DNA from: Bryobacterales bacterium
GTDB lineage: Bacteria; Acidobacteriota; Terriglobia; Bryobacterales; Bryobacteraceae
Reading direction: 5' to 3'
NCBI GenBank assembly: GCA_016789745.1
Contig: JAEUQF010000139.1
Coordinates: 1 to 60,519 of the forward strand
Length of the DNA: 60,519 nucleotides
Below are positions 48,801 through 56,641 of the stretch, piece after piece. The translations under genes were made by a program, and so were the position numbers. The notes below the pieces were generated by a model. It was not told the origin of the DNA. It saw only the letters and a list, made by a program, of their open reading frames with translations, and searched no databases. The first letter of the stretch is position 1. Each line of letters opens with the position of its first letter.

Positions 48801-49063
48801 CTCTGATAACCCGCGGCGCTGACAGCGAACCGGTAACGCCCCGGAGACAGCCCGGACACCGTATATAGCCCCGCGGCGTCGGCCAGCACGCGCTGCGGCA
48901 CCTGCCCCGGCGCTTCGACCGTTAGAATTGCATTGGCTACGGGCAGTCCGTCCAGGTAGTCCGTCACGCGCCCGGTGACATGGCTTTGCGTCGACTGCGC
49001 CATCAGGAGGCCACAGCCATACCACGTGGCTGCCAGGCGACCGCACCACAGCCGGACGTTCAT
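45887..49063 (-). CDS. TonB-dependent-receptor-like outer-membrane protein with carboxypeptidase-regulatory domain (1058 aa)
   Basis: Start at the ATG at 49063, whose ATGA overlaps the stop of the preceding gene. MNVRLWCGRLAATWYGCGLL is a signal peptide. A CarboxypepD-regulatory-like Ig domain covers about 28-110 (VTGRVTDYLDGLPVANA, YTVSGLSPGRYRF). A plug-like domain is at about 160-290 (VIDRRALQQLPLSGRDAYTL, FLLDGVENNNDL, EYGRSSGIVANAV). The remaining 750 residues form an alternating beta barrel (VGLRYEFFGSPRSRGG, PRVGFSLRLTRSP) ending in VFF, a typical C-terminal Phe for outer-membrane insertion. It is of the Oar-like group common in Acidobacteria. No TonB box is obvious. It may import, secrete or sense; the ligand is unknown. 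Confidence 0.88.
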   Translation of the reverse strand: MNVRLWCGRLAATWYGCGLLMAQSTQSHVTGRVTDYLDGLPVANAILTVEAPGQVPQRVLADAAGLYTVSGLSPGRYRFAVSAAGYQSWEQREVDIPVSVLLELNFPLRALDDVWERGMRRSILPQGSRAVLTFIGPDLDAGRMRPLLNTRVSALGFETAGSTVIDRRALQQLPLSGRDAYTLLALIGGVTADGGTARGLGLAAHGQRPSAATFLLDGVENNNDLVTGPLNILPPEAIQEYRVSTGLFTAEYGRSSGIVANAVSLSGRDSWHGMGYLYGNHEAWNANTFQRTQRGIPRARRREQQPGLVLSGPFVRSKFYASLAAEYVRNRTEDEPQEFLLPTTRYAQFLIQGGAGRALLDRFRAPFADRNLVNAPVTLSPPNGLDRRLGLLRADYVAGRSRLFGRLLHTDLRRPFFIWTPYPDFVTPMGQRAWQYAGGMIGMPSPSITTELRVSLATDNLHWDRRYPGIPTLESDDGTVLPGSPAFYSYRNGTRRWEVTGNLSWSRSGHMVKAGGSYLGRRIDNTFAPGRDGRYRFDGFFEFGAGQPSVAEALVLREGDALTIAGGDRQHTNQQFAWFAQDTWRVRDRLTLNVGLRYEFFGSPRSRGGIPDFFVAPGRGQTLPDRIASAGLVATAAGTRPLFDADRNNFAPRVGFSLRLTRSPRVFLRGSYGIYYDRPFDNLWQNAGLNGFQFYQSYLPFSFRANTALPDLLSSLRGGDGFTQPFPELVFFQPGLRTAYVQSALLGLSWQVSDGLVVEAGLSGAAGRKLLTTDRLNRPFSTPETNDGRWNSQLPTLAYRANQGNSNYQALSVSASQTSRRLFYRASYTWSHSIDNQSEPLAGDFFDLSFTRVNLAAEAATVAAFSEQMNSRADRGNSDFDQRHNVTGWGSWEIWRGIRIATVAAWRSGLPITVFAPLADAPVLYNRRAQVISGDLYGTGDVQGGQRWLNRPAFDYPTFGRQGNLGRNALRGPGQFNVDISLSRAFPLRALGESGRLVCRVDVYNVLNHVNLGAVDPYLDSPTFGQATYGRVGRRGFPALAPFQENARTAQGMIQVFF

Positions 49064-49869
49064 TTCACCAGCTTCAGATCCAGGGCAATCACGATGGGCT
49101 GTCCGCTCGCGGGTGTGGCCCGGTAGATGCGCTGGGGCGCGGGGTCGCCTGGCTGCAGGCGAGCCGCACCGCTGGCGGCCGCCTTCTCCGCCGCCGTCCA
49201 CGACTGGCCGACCGAGCCCTCCATCTGGATCATCTTCACACCCGCGCCCCAGTCCTTGATCCAACGCTCCACCTGAGCGGGCTGCAACGCGACCGGCTGC
49301 TGGTCCACTATCAGGCCCGGAATGGGCTGCCCGCTCACCAACACGATGAGCGATTCACTCACATGGTCCGCCCTGCCACGCTTCAGGGTAAAGTACGGGC
49401 GGCGGTTCGACGGCTCGGGAAGTTCCACCACCATGCCTGGCTTCATGCGGTTACTCCCACCCAGAATACGGCGGCTGGGAAACAGCAGATAGGGCGTTCC
49501 CCGGCTGCCATCGGCATACAACTCGCAGGAAGCAACGTAGAGATAACCGCTGACGGCCGATTCGATGGTCAGCCTCACGCGGTCATCCGGATACAGCCTG
49601 GAATCCGCGCTGATGCGCTCCGGCGTCATCTCGCGAGTATTCCCGGTATCGGGTTCATGGATGATGATACGAGCCTGATCCGTAGCGCGCGGCGCCCGCA
49701 TACGCCAGAGCGTCACGCCGAGCATGCGCGGCTGTCCGCCGGTGTTTTCTGAAGTGGCGCGGTTCTTTTGGAACTCCGTGTTCCAAAGCCCGCGTGGCGT
49801 GTCCTCGGTCTGCGAGAAAAGCGTTATCGCGAATAATGCGAACATCGTCAGAGTTCCTGGTTTACTCAT
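49060..49869 (-). CDS. Secreted DUF4384-like protein (269 aa)
   Basis: Start at the ATG at 49869 (MSKPGTLTMFALFAITLFSQ, signal peptide), overlapping the kinase stop by 8 nt (ATGAGTAA). The ATGA at its end starts the receptor-like gene. Residues about 75-190 resemble DUF4384: DDRVRLTIESAVSGYLYVAS, LLFPSRRILGG, and PYFTLKRGRADHVSESLIVL as the closing strands. DUF4384 is often found with caspase-type proteases and with kinases, both of which occur in this gene string. It is probably periplasmic and shares the fold of the kinase's outer domain. The function is not established. Confidence 0.8.
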   Translation of the reverse strand: MSKPGTLTMFALFAITLFSQTEDTPRGLWNTEFQKNRATSENTGGQPRMLGVTLWRMRAPRATDQARIIIHEPDTGNTREMTPERISADSRLYPDDRVRLTIESAVSGYLYVASCELYADGSRGTPYLLFPSRRILGGSNRMKPGMVVELPEPSNRRPYFTLKRGRADHVSESLIVLVSGQPIPGLIVDQQPVALQPAQVERWIKDWGAGVKMIQMEGSVGQSWTAAEKAAASGAARLQPGDPAPQRIYRATPASGQPIVIALDLKLVK

Positions 49870-51523
49870 GTCGCAGTACCACCTTGCCAATAAAAAGATC
49901 ACCACTTATTCGAAACGCACTTCCGGGCCCGCGCTGGACTGGCTTGGGAAGGCGGGCCGGCATGGATCGTAACAGGCCCCGCAACTTCTCGAGCGCGATG
50001 GGATCCCGAATCTCACCTCCGAAGGGGGCCTGGGAGAACCGCCGCATCGCCTCCAGGACAGGCAGGGGGCGGGCACTCCAGACAACCCAGATCTCCTCCT
50101 CCCCTTTTTGCTCGTCAAACTCCAGGAACTCCCCGGGCGTAGATGGAAACTCAACGATCTGATCGGCGGCGATGGCTCCATTGTCCGACCCCTGGCCGGG
50201 AGATAACAAGCGCATAGTCTGCGCGGTGGGCGATCCGTTGAACAAATAGAAGTGCCCGGACGCCGACGGTGCGAATCGCAGCCGGATGCGATCTCCTTTA
50301 TGAAACGGCGCATTGGTTGGGGGCGTGCCACCGGCGGCGTCGGTGATGGAGAAGGCGATCCGCGTATCCTGCGGTGCGCGCCAAGCTATGGTGGCAAGGA
50401 TGCCGATCAGCAGAAGTGCCACCGCGACTAGCCACAGCCGAGGCTGTCCAGCGTGCACCGGCTCGCTCTCACCGAACGCGGTAGCGAACTCACGCACCGA
50501 GGCGAACCGTTCGGCGGGCGAAAAGGCCAAGGCTCGTATGAGGGCCGCGCGAGCGGGTGCCGGAACATCGTGCCGATCGCCGAGAGCACGCGCCACAGCC
50601 GACGCAGGCCCTTCTCCACCGATGACCTCATGGAGCCGCTTACCGGTTAGCGCCTCCAGAATGACAACGCCTAACGAGTATTGATCGCTCGCCTCGACGG
50701 GCGCGCCGAGCAGTTGCTCCGGGGCCATGTAGGCGGGGGTGCCGGCAAGTACGCTGGAACGCCGCCCGCCGTTGCTTTCCCCTTCGGCCAATCGCGCCAA
50801 ACCGAAATCGAGGAGCACGGCCCGTGGCTCCTCCTGCCCGGACTGGCGGATCATGATGTTTTCCGGCTTGAGATCGCGGTGGCTGATTCCGGAGGCATGC
50901 GCTACCGCCAGGGCCTCCGCCATCTGGGCGGCGAACATGCGCATGCGATCAAACGGAATCGGCCCGCGTTCCAACAGCGCACGCAGTGTTTCGCCGGGAA
51001 TGAACTGCATCACCAGGTACGGCACACCCGAGTCGGTCTCCCCGGTGTCGTAGACACTCACGATGCCCGGGTGATCCAGCTTGGCCAGTGCCTGTAACTC
51101 CTGCCGGAACCTCTTGCCATGCCAGGATGCCTTCACCTGCGCGCTGGGCAGGAACTTTACCACTACTCGCCGGTTCTCCAGTTGAAGATCCTCGGCAAGA
51201 TAGACTTGTCCGAAGCCGCCGTCTCCCAGATGCTGTTGGACGCGATAACGGTTCTTCAGGGTGATGCCCGTGTGGAACCTCGCGGTCGGCTCCCCCACCA
51301 GCACCTCCTGCAACCGGGGCAACAGCGCCGCATCCACTTCCGGCAACGGGCGCGAGAGCGGGTTATCTTCCACGCTACCCGCAGCCAGTAGTAGCTCCAG
51401 TTCCCGCCGCAACTCCGGATCGTCGGCGCACGATTCGTCGAGGAAAGCATGCCTCTCTGATGGCGAGAGGGACAACGCCTGATCGAACAGATCGCGCAAA
51501 CGCTGCCACTGTGTTGTCGTCAT
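49862..51523 (-). CDS. Ser/Thr kinase with extracytoplasmic DUF4384-like domain (553 aa)
   Basis: Helical leader at 1-50 (LFDQALSLSPSERHAFLDES), the type found in kinases linked to TIGR02999 sigma factors. Kinase domain about 90-350: GDGGFG near 100-105, Lys123, HRD 215-217, DFG 239-241, AGTPAYMAPEQ. A membrane helix spans 362-381. The outer domain at about 388-553 reads as DUF4384 (GDRIRLRFAPSASGHFYLFN, LLSPGQGSDN, EEEIWVVWSARPLP). The start lies 3 bp after the stop of the NHL giant, and the stop overlaps the next gene. The gene is thus locked into a translationally coupled string between a secreted propeller protein and a secreted DUF4384 protein. Confidence 0.93.
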   Translation of the reverse strand: MTTTQWQRLRDLFDQALSLSPSERHAFLDESCADDPELRRELELLLAAGSVEDNPLSRPLPEVDAALLPRLQEVLVGEPTARFHTGITLKNRYRVQQHLGDGGFGQVYLAEDLQLENRRVVVKFLPSAQVKASWHGKRFRQELQALAKLDHPGIVSVYDTGETDSGVPYLVMQFIPGETLRALLERGPIPFDRMRMFAAQMAEALAVAHASGISHRDLKPENIMIRQSGQEEPRAVLLDFGLARLAEGESNGGRRSSVLAGTPAYMAPEQLLGAPVEASDQYSLGVVILEALTGKRLHEVIGGEGPASAVARALGDRHDVPAPARAALIRALAFSPAERFASVREFATAFGESEPVHAGQPRLWLVAVALLLIGILATIAWRAPQDTRIAFSITDAAGGTPPTNAPFHKGDRIRLRFAPSASGHFYLFNGSPTAQTMRLLSPGQGSDNGAIAADQIVEFPSTPGEFLEFDEQKGEEEIWVVWSARPLPVLEAMRRFSQAPFGGEIRDPIALEKLRGLLRSMPARLPKPVQRGPGSAFRISGDLFIGKVVLRHE

Positions 51524-51526
51524 GGT

Positions 51527-54500
51527 CTATTCCACCGCCAGTGTCACCGGAGGCGAGGCAACTTCGCCGGCCTTCAGCAACAGGATGGCTGCGGGATCGG
51601 GTGTCAACCCGGCCGGCACCAGCAAAGCCACGCGATAGATGCCCACCTGTCCCGGCGCCAGCATTGCCGACTCGACTTCGGCCCGCACTCCCTGGATTTC
51701 CGCGGTCATGGCAGCCAGCGCGCGGATCGCCGAACCTTCGGGCGCCGTGTTGCGCTCCTCATGCGCTGGCGACACCGCCCCTAATCCGGCAGCCATTACA
51801 ATCAGCCGGTCCCCAGCCCGCGCCGGTCTGGCTAGATCCGCCAGTACCGGGCCGCTGTCGGTCATCACGTAAGCCTGCGCCTGCCCGCGGCCCGTACCAT
51901 CCAGTGTGAACAACGCTGGATCCTCGGCCGTCACCAGCACGGGCTCCGGCGGCGATAAGCGTGTTCCGTTGCGGACGATCAGTTGATGCGTGGTGTTCGC
52001 CGCCAATCCGAACGGCAGGATCGCTGCCAGTTCGCCTTCCGCCACCGAAAGCAGCGGAACAGGCCGGCCGCCGACAATAGCGTTGGTTCCTCCCAATTCC
52101 GCGGGCAGCGGCCCCCCCGTGGGAGCCTGCAGCGCGCCCGTGGCCAGCCGCGATCCCACAATCCGCACGCGGGTGCCGATCGCGGTGGTTCCCCGGCCGG
52201 TAAGGCTGGCCTCATTCTGCACGCCGCGGGGCGTAATCAACGGCTGATCGGTCTGCGTGGCGACGCCGCCGGTGATGCGGCCTTCGCCTGTCAATGCGGG
52301 CACGGCGGTTTCGGCCCGCGCGGTCAGGCTGACGCCGGTGGACCGGCTGTTGCGCGAAGTCCAGGTGCCGGTCCAGCGACCTTCACTGATGTGACGCAGC
52401 GTCAGTGGCGGATCGCCTTGTGAAAAGGCCACCACGACCGATCCCGCCGTCATCGGACGGGCACAATCATCCACAACATCCACCTCCACCGGCACCGGCC
52501 AACCCGCGGTGGCGGCGTAGTTGGCGCCCGGCTGGCGGAAGACCGGCAGCCAGCGCTTTGGAAGGCAGCCTCCCGCCGCCTGCTTGGACGCGGTGGCGCT
52601 GTTGGTTGGCGCATCGGTGATCACCAGCAGCGCGGTCACACTGCTTCGCAGGTTGCCTGGATTCACGGTCAGATTGATGGTAGCGGTATACACGCCAACG
52701 GGGATTCCCAGCAGTTGCGGCCGGACACTGATGCGTACGGTCTGTCCGCTCAGCAGCGGCTGCGCGGCGGTGGTGGCCAATTCCAGCCAGCGGCGTGTGT
52801 CGGGGAAGCTGAGCGATGCTGCCACTGTCTGGTTCTGCGAAGTAAGATTGGAGACGTCAATCGTCTGCGCGGGCCGCCCGGCGTTCGGGGCTCCCGTGAA
52901 TATCAGCCCGTTCGGATAGACGGCCGGTGTGGGCGGCCGGTCGGCTGGAAACACCTGTAGCACCACGGTGACCGCTTGCGGCGAGTTGTCGACACGGGCG
53001 GCCGACACCGATACAAGCCCGTAGTAGATTCCGGGTGCGAGTCCTGCCGGGTTAACCTTGACGTCTACTGCCGGCGACCGCTGCTGAACGTCGGTGCGGC
53101 CTGCTGCCGGCGTCACATCGAGCCAGCGGGCACCTGCCGTGACGCTGGGCGTGACCTGCCAGTCGAGCGCACCGATGCCCGCATTGAGGACGCGGAAGGT
53201 CTGCGATGGCGGCGCCGGACCATTCTGGACAGCGGCGAAGAGCAGGCCGGTTTGCGAGAGTTGGATTTCCTGCGCCGACCCGCTGATAGACATGAGAACG
53301 GCGACATCCACGCGCTCGCGGTTGTCGTCCTGGTTCGTGATGGTGATGCGGCCGCTATACGTGCCTGGACGCAGGCCACCTGGATTGGCAGTGATGTTGA
53401 ACACGCCGGGGGCCTGGCCCGCTGGTGGGGTGGCGCGGAGCCAGGGAACGCTGGTTTCTACTGTGATGGGGCGGGGTTGCTGGTCGGCTACGTTGACGGT
53501 GAGAAACTGACTGCCGGCGGGTGCGCCTAGGGTGAACGGGAATTGCAACGCGGCAGGTGTGGCAGACATTGAGACGACGCCTTGGACTCGGCGGATGCGG
53601 TGACTGCCGGTGTCGGCGATGTAAAGGTTGCCGTTGTTGTCGATGGCGATGCCTGTTGGAGAACTGAGGGAAGCCTGGTTTGCCGGACCGCCGTCGCCAC
53701 TATGTTCGTTGCGGCCAGTGCCGGCCACGGTGGTGATGATGCCGTTGCGGGTGATGCGGCGGATGCGATTGTTCCACCCTTCAGAGACGTACAAGTTTCC
53801 CGCGGTATCCAAGCAAAGCCGCCTTGGCCTCGCTAGACGGGCCTGCGTGGAGGGTCCGCCGTCGCCACCAAAGCCGTTGGTGCTTCCCGCCAGTGTGGTG
53901 ATGATGCCGTTCTTGTCTACCTTGCGGACGCGATCATTGACATTGTCCGCTATGAAAAGATTTCCATCGCCATCCACCGCAACACCTTGCGGGGTGTTCA
54001 AGAGTGCCGATGTCGCTGGGCCGCCGTCTCCCCCGAAGCCTGGTCTTCCCGAACCGGCGAGAGTCGTAATCACGCCGCTCGCATCAAGCCTTCGGACGAC
54101 GTGATTGAATCGGTCCGCCCAGTACAGATTCCCTGCCGCGTCGAACGCCATCCCTTCGGCCAGACCCACCACCCCATCGCCGGAAGGCAGTTGCGCCGGA
54201 TCGCCGTAGTGTCCAACAAACAGTGTGATGATTCCGTCTGGCGAAATCCGTCGAATCGCTCCCGAATCCTGCGAAACATAAATGTTTCCGCTGCTTTCGG
54301 CAGCCACTCCCTCACTTCCCCTCAAACGCGCGGCGACCGCTGGACCACCATCGCCCGTACTCTCGTAGATGCCGTCTCCGGCGACTGTGCGGATCGTGCT
54401 CGAGGAGATCAGACGTATGCGGTTGTCATGCCCGACGACCAGGTCCCCATTCGGAAGCAGGGCCAGTTCTGATGGACTGTCCAGCCGCGCGAAGGCACTG

Positions 54501-55570
54501 GGACCGTTGTCGCCTTGCACGGGGTCCGAACCAGCGATCGTTGTTACGATACCGTCGCGATCAATCTGCCTCACACGATGGTTCCATGAGTCCGCTACCA
54601 GCAGTCTCCCGTCTGCATGCAGCGCCAGTCCCCAAATGGTCTGAAACTGCGCACTGGTGGCCGGTCCACCATCGCCGGAGAACCCTCTGCTTGTCCCCGC
54701 AACTACCGTAGACGAGCCATTGGAGGCCACTCGCCGTACCTGGTTCAAGTTCCCTCCGTGTAGCAGAGTCCCGTTGTGCGCAAGCAACCCAGGCGCCCAG
54801 CCGGTGGTGTGTATCAGGTACTGATTACCATCCAATAATCGGCGAATCGAGGCTGCGTTATAGTTGATCACACCATCCCGAACCTCATGCTGGGTCCAAT
54901 AGAGAACATCCGCCTCATCCACCGCCAGGCTCGCAATCAGCCCTAGCCGCGTTCCAACCGCCGGGCCGGAATCCGCCACCAGGCCACAATCAATCGCACC
55001 AGCCACTGTCTCAATCTGGCCGTTTGTAGAGACCCTGCGAATCCGGCAGCCCTCACCGATGTAGAGATTACCGGTGGAATCAAGAGCCAGCGCCAGAGGC
55101 GCTTCAACCTGGGCGGCAGTCGCTGGGCCGCCGTCGCCAGAGAATCCCGCTACTCCCGTTCCCACAATGGTAGACACGACGCCATCGCGGTTGACCTTCC
55201 GAACTCGGTTATTATTGCTGTCGGCATAGAGCAACTCTCCATCCATCGTGATGCGGACTGCCGACGTCGACTGTGGGCGGAACGACGTCTGCCGGCCCTG
55301 GGCTCCATCGGCGGTGAAGCCTTGCTGGCCAGTACCGGCAACGATCGTAATCGTCCCGTTTGGCGCAATCTTCCAGATCACCGCTAAGCCCGAATCCATC
55401 ACAAAGATGTTGCCTTCCCGGTCGACATCTAAGCTCCCGGGAGACAACATCCGGGCCCGGGTCGCGGGTCCGCCATCGCCGGTCCAGTACGCGCCCGCAA
55501 TCGTGGTGATCGTTCCAGGCTGTGCCGAGAGCGCCAGCGCTGCCGCCAGCAAAAGAGCAACAATTCGCAT
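51527..55570 (-). CDS. NHL-repeat / BACON / TIGR03437 secreted giant, fourth copy (1347 aa)
   Basis: ATG at 55570 (MRIVALLLAAALALSAQ signal peptide) with AGGGA about 9 nt upstream, unlike the GTG leaderless-type starts of the plus-strand copies. NHL propeller about 18-660 (QPGTITTIAGAYWTGDGGPA, then GFSGDGGPATAAQ and similar). Three BACON/Ig repeats from about 666, an invasin-like segment (CLPKRWLPVFRQPG, VDDCARPMTAGSVVVAFS) and a TIGR03437 end (QPLITPRGVQNEASLTGRG). It is clearly more diverged than the other three. It is the first gene of the string with the kinase, so its product may be the kinase's extracellular partner (inferred). Confidence 0.93.
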   Translation of the reverse strand: MRIVALLLAAALALSAQPGTITTIAGAYWTGDGGPATRARMLSPGSLDVDREGNIFVMDSGLAVIWKIAPNGTITIVAGTGQQGFTADGAQGRQTSFRPQSTSAVRITMDGELLYADSNNNRVRKVNRDGVVSTIVGTGVAGFSGDGGPATAAQVEAPLALALDSTGNLYIGEGCRIRRVSTNGQIETVAGAIDCGLVADSGPAVGTRLGLIASLAVDEADVLYWTQHEVRDGVINYNAASIRRLLDGNQYLIHTTGWAPGLLAHNGTLLHGGNLNQVRRVASNGSSTVVAGTSRGFSGDGGPATSAQFQTIWGLALHADGRLLVADSWNHRVRQIDRDGIVTTIAGSDPVQGDNGPSAFARLDSPSELALLPNGDLVVGHDNRIRLISSSTIRTVAGDGIYESTGDGGPAVAARLRGSEGVAAESSGNIYVSQDSGAIRRISPDGIITLFVGHYGDPAQLPSGDGVVGLAEGMAFDAAGNLYWADRFNHVVRRLDASGVITTLAGSGRPGFGGDGGPATSALLNTPQGVAVDGDGNLFIADNVNDRVRKVDKNGIITTLAGSTNGFGGDGGPSTQARLARPRRLCLDTAGNLYVSEGWNNRIRRITRNGIITTVAGTGRNEHSGDGGPANQASLSSPTGIAIDNNGNLYIADTGSHRIRRVQGVVSMSATPAALQFPFTLGAPAGSQFLTVNVADQQPRPITVETSVPWLRATPPAGQAPGVFNITANPGGLRPGTYSGRITITNQDDNRERVDVAVLMSISGSAQEIQLSQTGLLFAAVQNGPAPPSQTFRVLNAGIGALDWQVTPSVTAGARWLDVTPAAGRTDVQQRSPAVDVKVNPAGLAPGIYYGLVSVSAARVDNSPQAVTVVLQVFPADRPPTPAVYPNGLIFTGAPNAGRPAQTIDVSNLTSQNQTVAASLSFPDTRRWLELATTAAQPLLSGQTVRISVRPQLLGIPVGVYTATINLTVNPGNLRSSVTALLVITDAPTNSATASKQAAGGCLPKRWLPVFRQPGANYAATAGWPVPVEVDVVDDCARPMTAGSVVVAFSQGDPPLTLRHISEGRWTGTWTSRNSRSTGVSLTARAETAVPALTGEGRITGGVATQTDQPLITPRGVQNEASLTGRGTTAIGTRVRIVGSRLATGALQAPTGGPLPAELGGTNAIVGGRPVPLLSVAEGELAAILPFGLAANTTHQLIVRNGTRLSPPEPVLVTAEDPALFTLDGTGRGQAQAYVMTDSGPVLADLARPARAGDRLIVMAAGLGAVSPAHEERNTAPEGSAIRALAAMTAEIQGVRAEVESAMLAPGQVGIYRVALLVPAGLTPDPAAILLLKAGEVASPPVTLAVE

Positions 55571-55603
55571 GGCTTGAGTCCCTAATCGTAACCCAAATGA
55601 CTT

Positions 55604-55635
55604 GCCGGAAGGGCGCAACTCTGCATCCTTCCGGC
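55604..55635 (-). terminator. 9-bp hairpin between PEGA-type and NHL genes
   Basis: GCCGGAAGG (55604-55612) pairs perfectly with CCTTCCGGC (55627-55635) across a 14-nt loop, just after the PEGA-type stop. No T-run follows, so it may be only a weak or Rho-dependent terminator, or an RNA-stabilising hairpin. Confidence 0.4.
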
Positions 55636-55648
55636 TTCTTACCGCTAC

Positions 55649-56479
55649 TTAGTGGGAACTGGCAAAGGCCGGCACCAGATTCACATGACTGTCGGGTTGG
55701 ACCGTGATCGTCCGCTCCCAAGTCTGCTTGCCCAGCCGTACGCGAATCACGTGGTCGCCCGTCGACAGTTTGAGCACGCTGGGCATGGAGCCGGCGAACC
55801 GCCCATCGACTTCGATCTCACCCCCCTGCTCCGCGCCATTGACGGTTACGGTGGCGTAGGGGGAAGCCGCGCCCATGGCCGCCGGCGTGAACTTGGTCTC
55901 CACCACGGAATGGACCGGCGTCGGGCCGTCGAACGCTGCCGTCACCGGCTGAGGAACGCCGACTGGCTGGCTGGAGCCCAGAACGTGATTGCGGTCGGTG
56001 TAGACGTCGAATGCCACGCCGCGGTGAATATCGGTGTCCTTGCCCTTACGCAAGAGGAACAGCGGCGCGGCGGGCCAGAACAGAATGACAGCGCCGGCCG
56101 TGAGGATGCCCGTGCTGATCGCCTTGTCGGCACCCTGCTTCTTCTGCAGGTGGTATCGTACCGGCACCCAGCGGCCGTCGGCGGCGCGCACGCGGTCAAT
56201 CGAGAAATCGAGTTTCCCGGCGCGTCCCATCCGCCGGCTTTCCTGTGCCATGGTGATGGTCCCGGTTGCCGCGGCGCCTTCGGGCACCACAGTCAAGCCA
56301 TTGACCTCCACCGGCTCCATTACCGACAGCGCCACGGTCTGCCCTTCGTCGGCGGTCTTGGAACTGATGTTCTGGTCCAGCCGGACACGAATCTTGGTTC
56401 CGTCCGGGATAATAACCTGGGTCTGAGCCGCTGCGCTGGCAACTGCCAACAGCGTCGTGATCGTGATCGTCTTTTTCAT
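55649..56479 (-). CDS. Exported PEGA-domain protein (276 aa)
   Basis: ATG at 56479 (MKKTITITTLLAVASAAAQT, signal peptide) after GAAGGAG. The mature N-terminus (IIPDGTKIRVRLDQNISSKT) starts a beta-rich domain (VNGLTVVPEGAAATGTITMA). A hydrophobic hairpin near 130-150 (ILTAGAVILFWPAAPLFLL) may be membrane-associated. A C-terminal PEGA-like unit covers about 200-276 (EIEVDGRFAGSMPSVLKLS, HVIRVRLGKQTWERTITV). PEGA modules are wall- or surface-associated beta folds. It is a near copy of the frameshifted gene at 36131-36962, including the leader. It lies 78 bp upstream of the fourth NHL giant. Confidence 0.88.
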   Translation of the reverse strand: MKKTITITTLLAVASAAAQTQVIIPDGTKIRVRLDQNISSKTADEGQTVALSVMEPVEVNGLTVVPEGAAATGTITMAQESRRMGRAGKLDFSIDRVRAADGRWVPVRYHLQKKQGADKAISTGILTAGAVILFWPAAPLFLLRKGKDTDIHRGVAFDVYTDRNHVLGSSQPVGVPQPVTAAFDGPTPVHSVVETKFTPAAMGAASPYATVTVNGAEQGGEIEVDGRFAGSMPSVLKLSTGDHVIRVRLGKQTWERTITVQPDSHVNLVPAFASSH

Positions 56480-56490
56480 GGTGGTTTCGA

Positions 56491-56534
56491 GCTCCTTCAC
56501 ACGATCTAGCGAAACGCGGGGCACACACTGCGCA
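56491..56534 (-). promoter_or_regulatory. Conserved leader with TGCGCA-N17-CGCTA pair
   Basis: TGCGCA (56529-56534) and CGCTA (56507-56511) on the minus strand, 17 bp apart, followed by CGTGTGAAGGAGCTCGA. The arrangement equals that at 36971-37014. The hexamer and spacing suggest a promoter, perhaps for one of the local ECF sigma factors (inferred). Confidence 0.5.
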
Positions 56535-56559
56535 AAGTTCTGTGTCGAAAAAACGCGGC

Positions 56560-56600
56560 CGAAAAACGGAAAAGGCGGCGCCCTGGGAAGGGCACCGCCA
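56560..56600 (-). terminator. Rho-independent terminator
   Basis: Arms 56574-56584 and 56589-56599 form an 11-bp stem with a GGGA/TCCC loop. On the minus strand the only imperfect position is a G-U pair. TTTTCCGTTTTT follows directly. It ends the transcript of the secreted-protein gene at 56642 and separates it from the PEGA-type gene. Confidence 0.8.
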
Positions 56601-56641
56601 AAGGCCTACGCACGGACACCACTACATCGGAAGAGTCGGAC

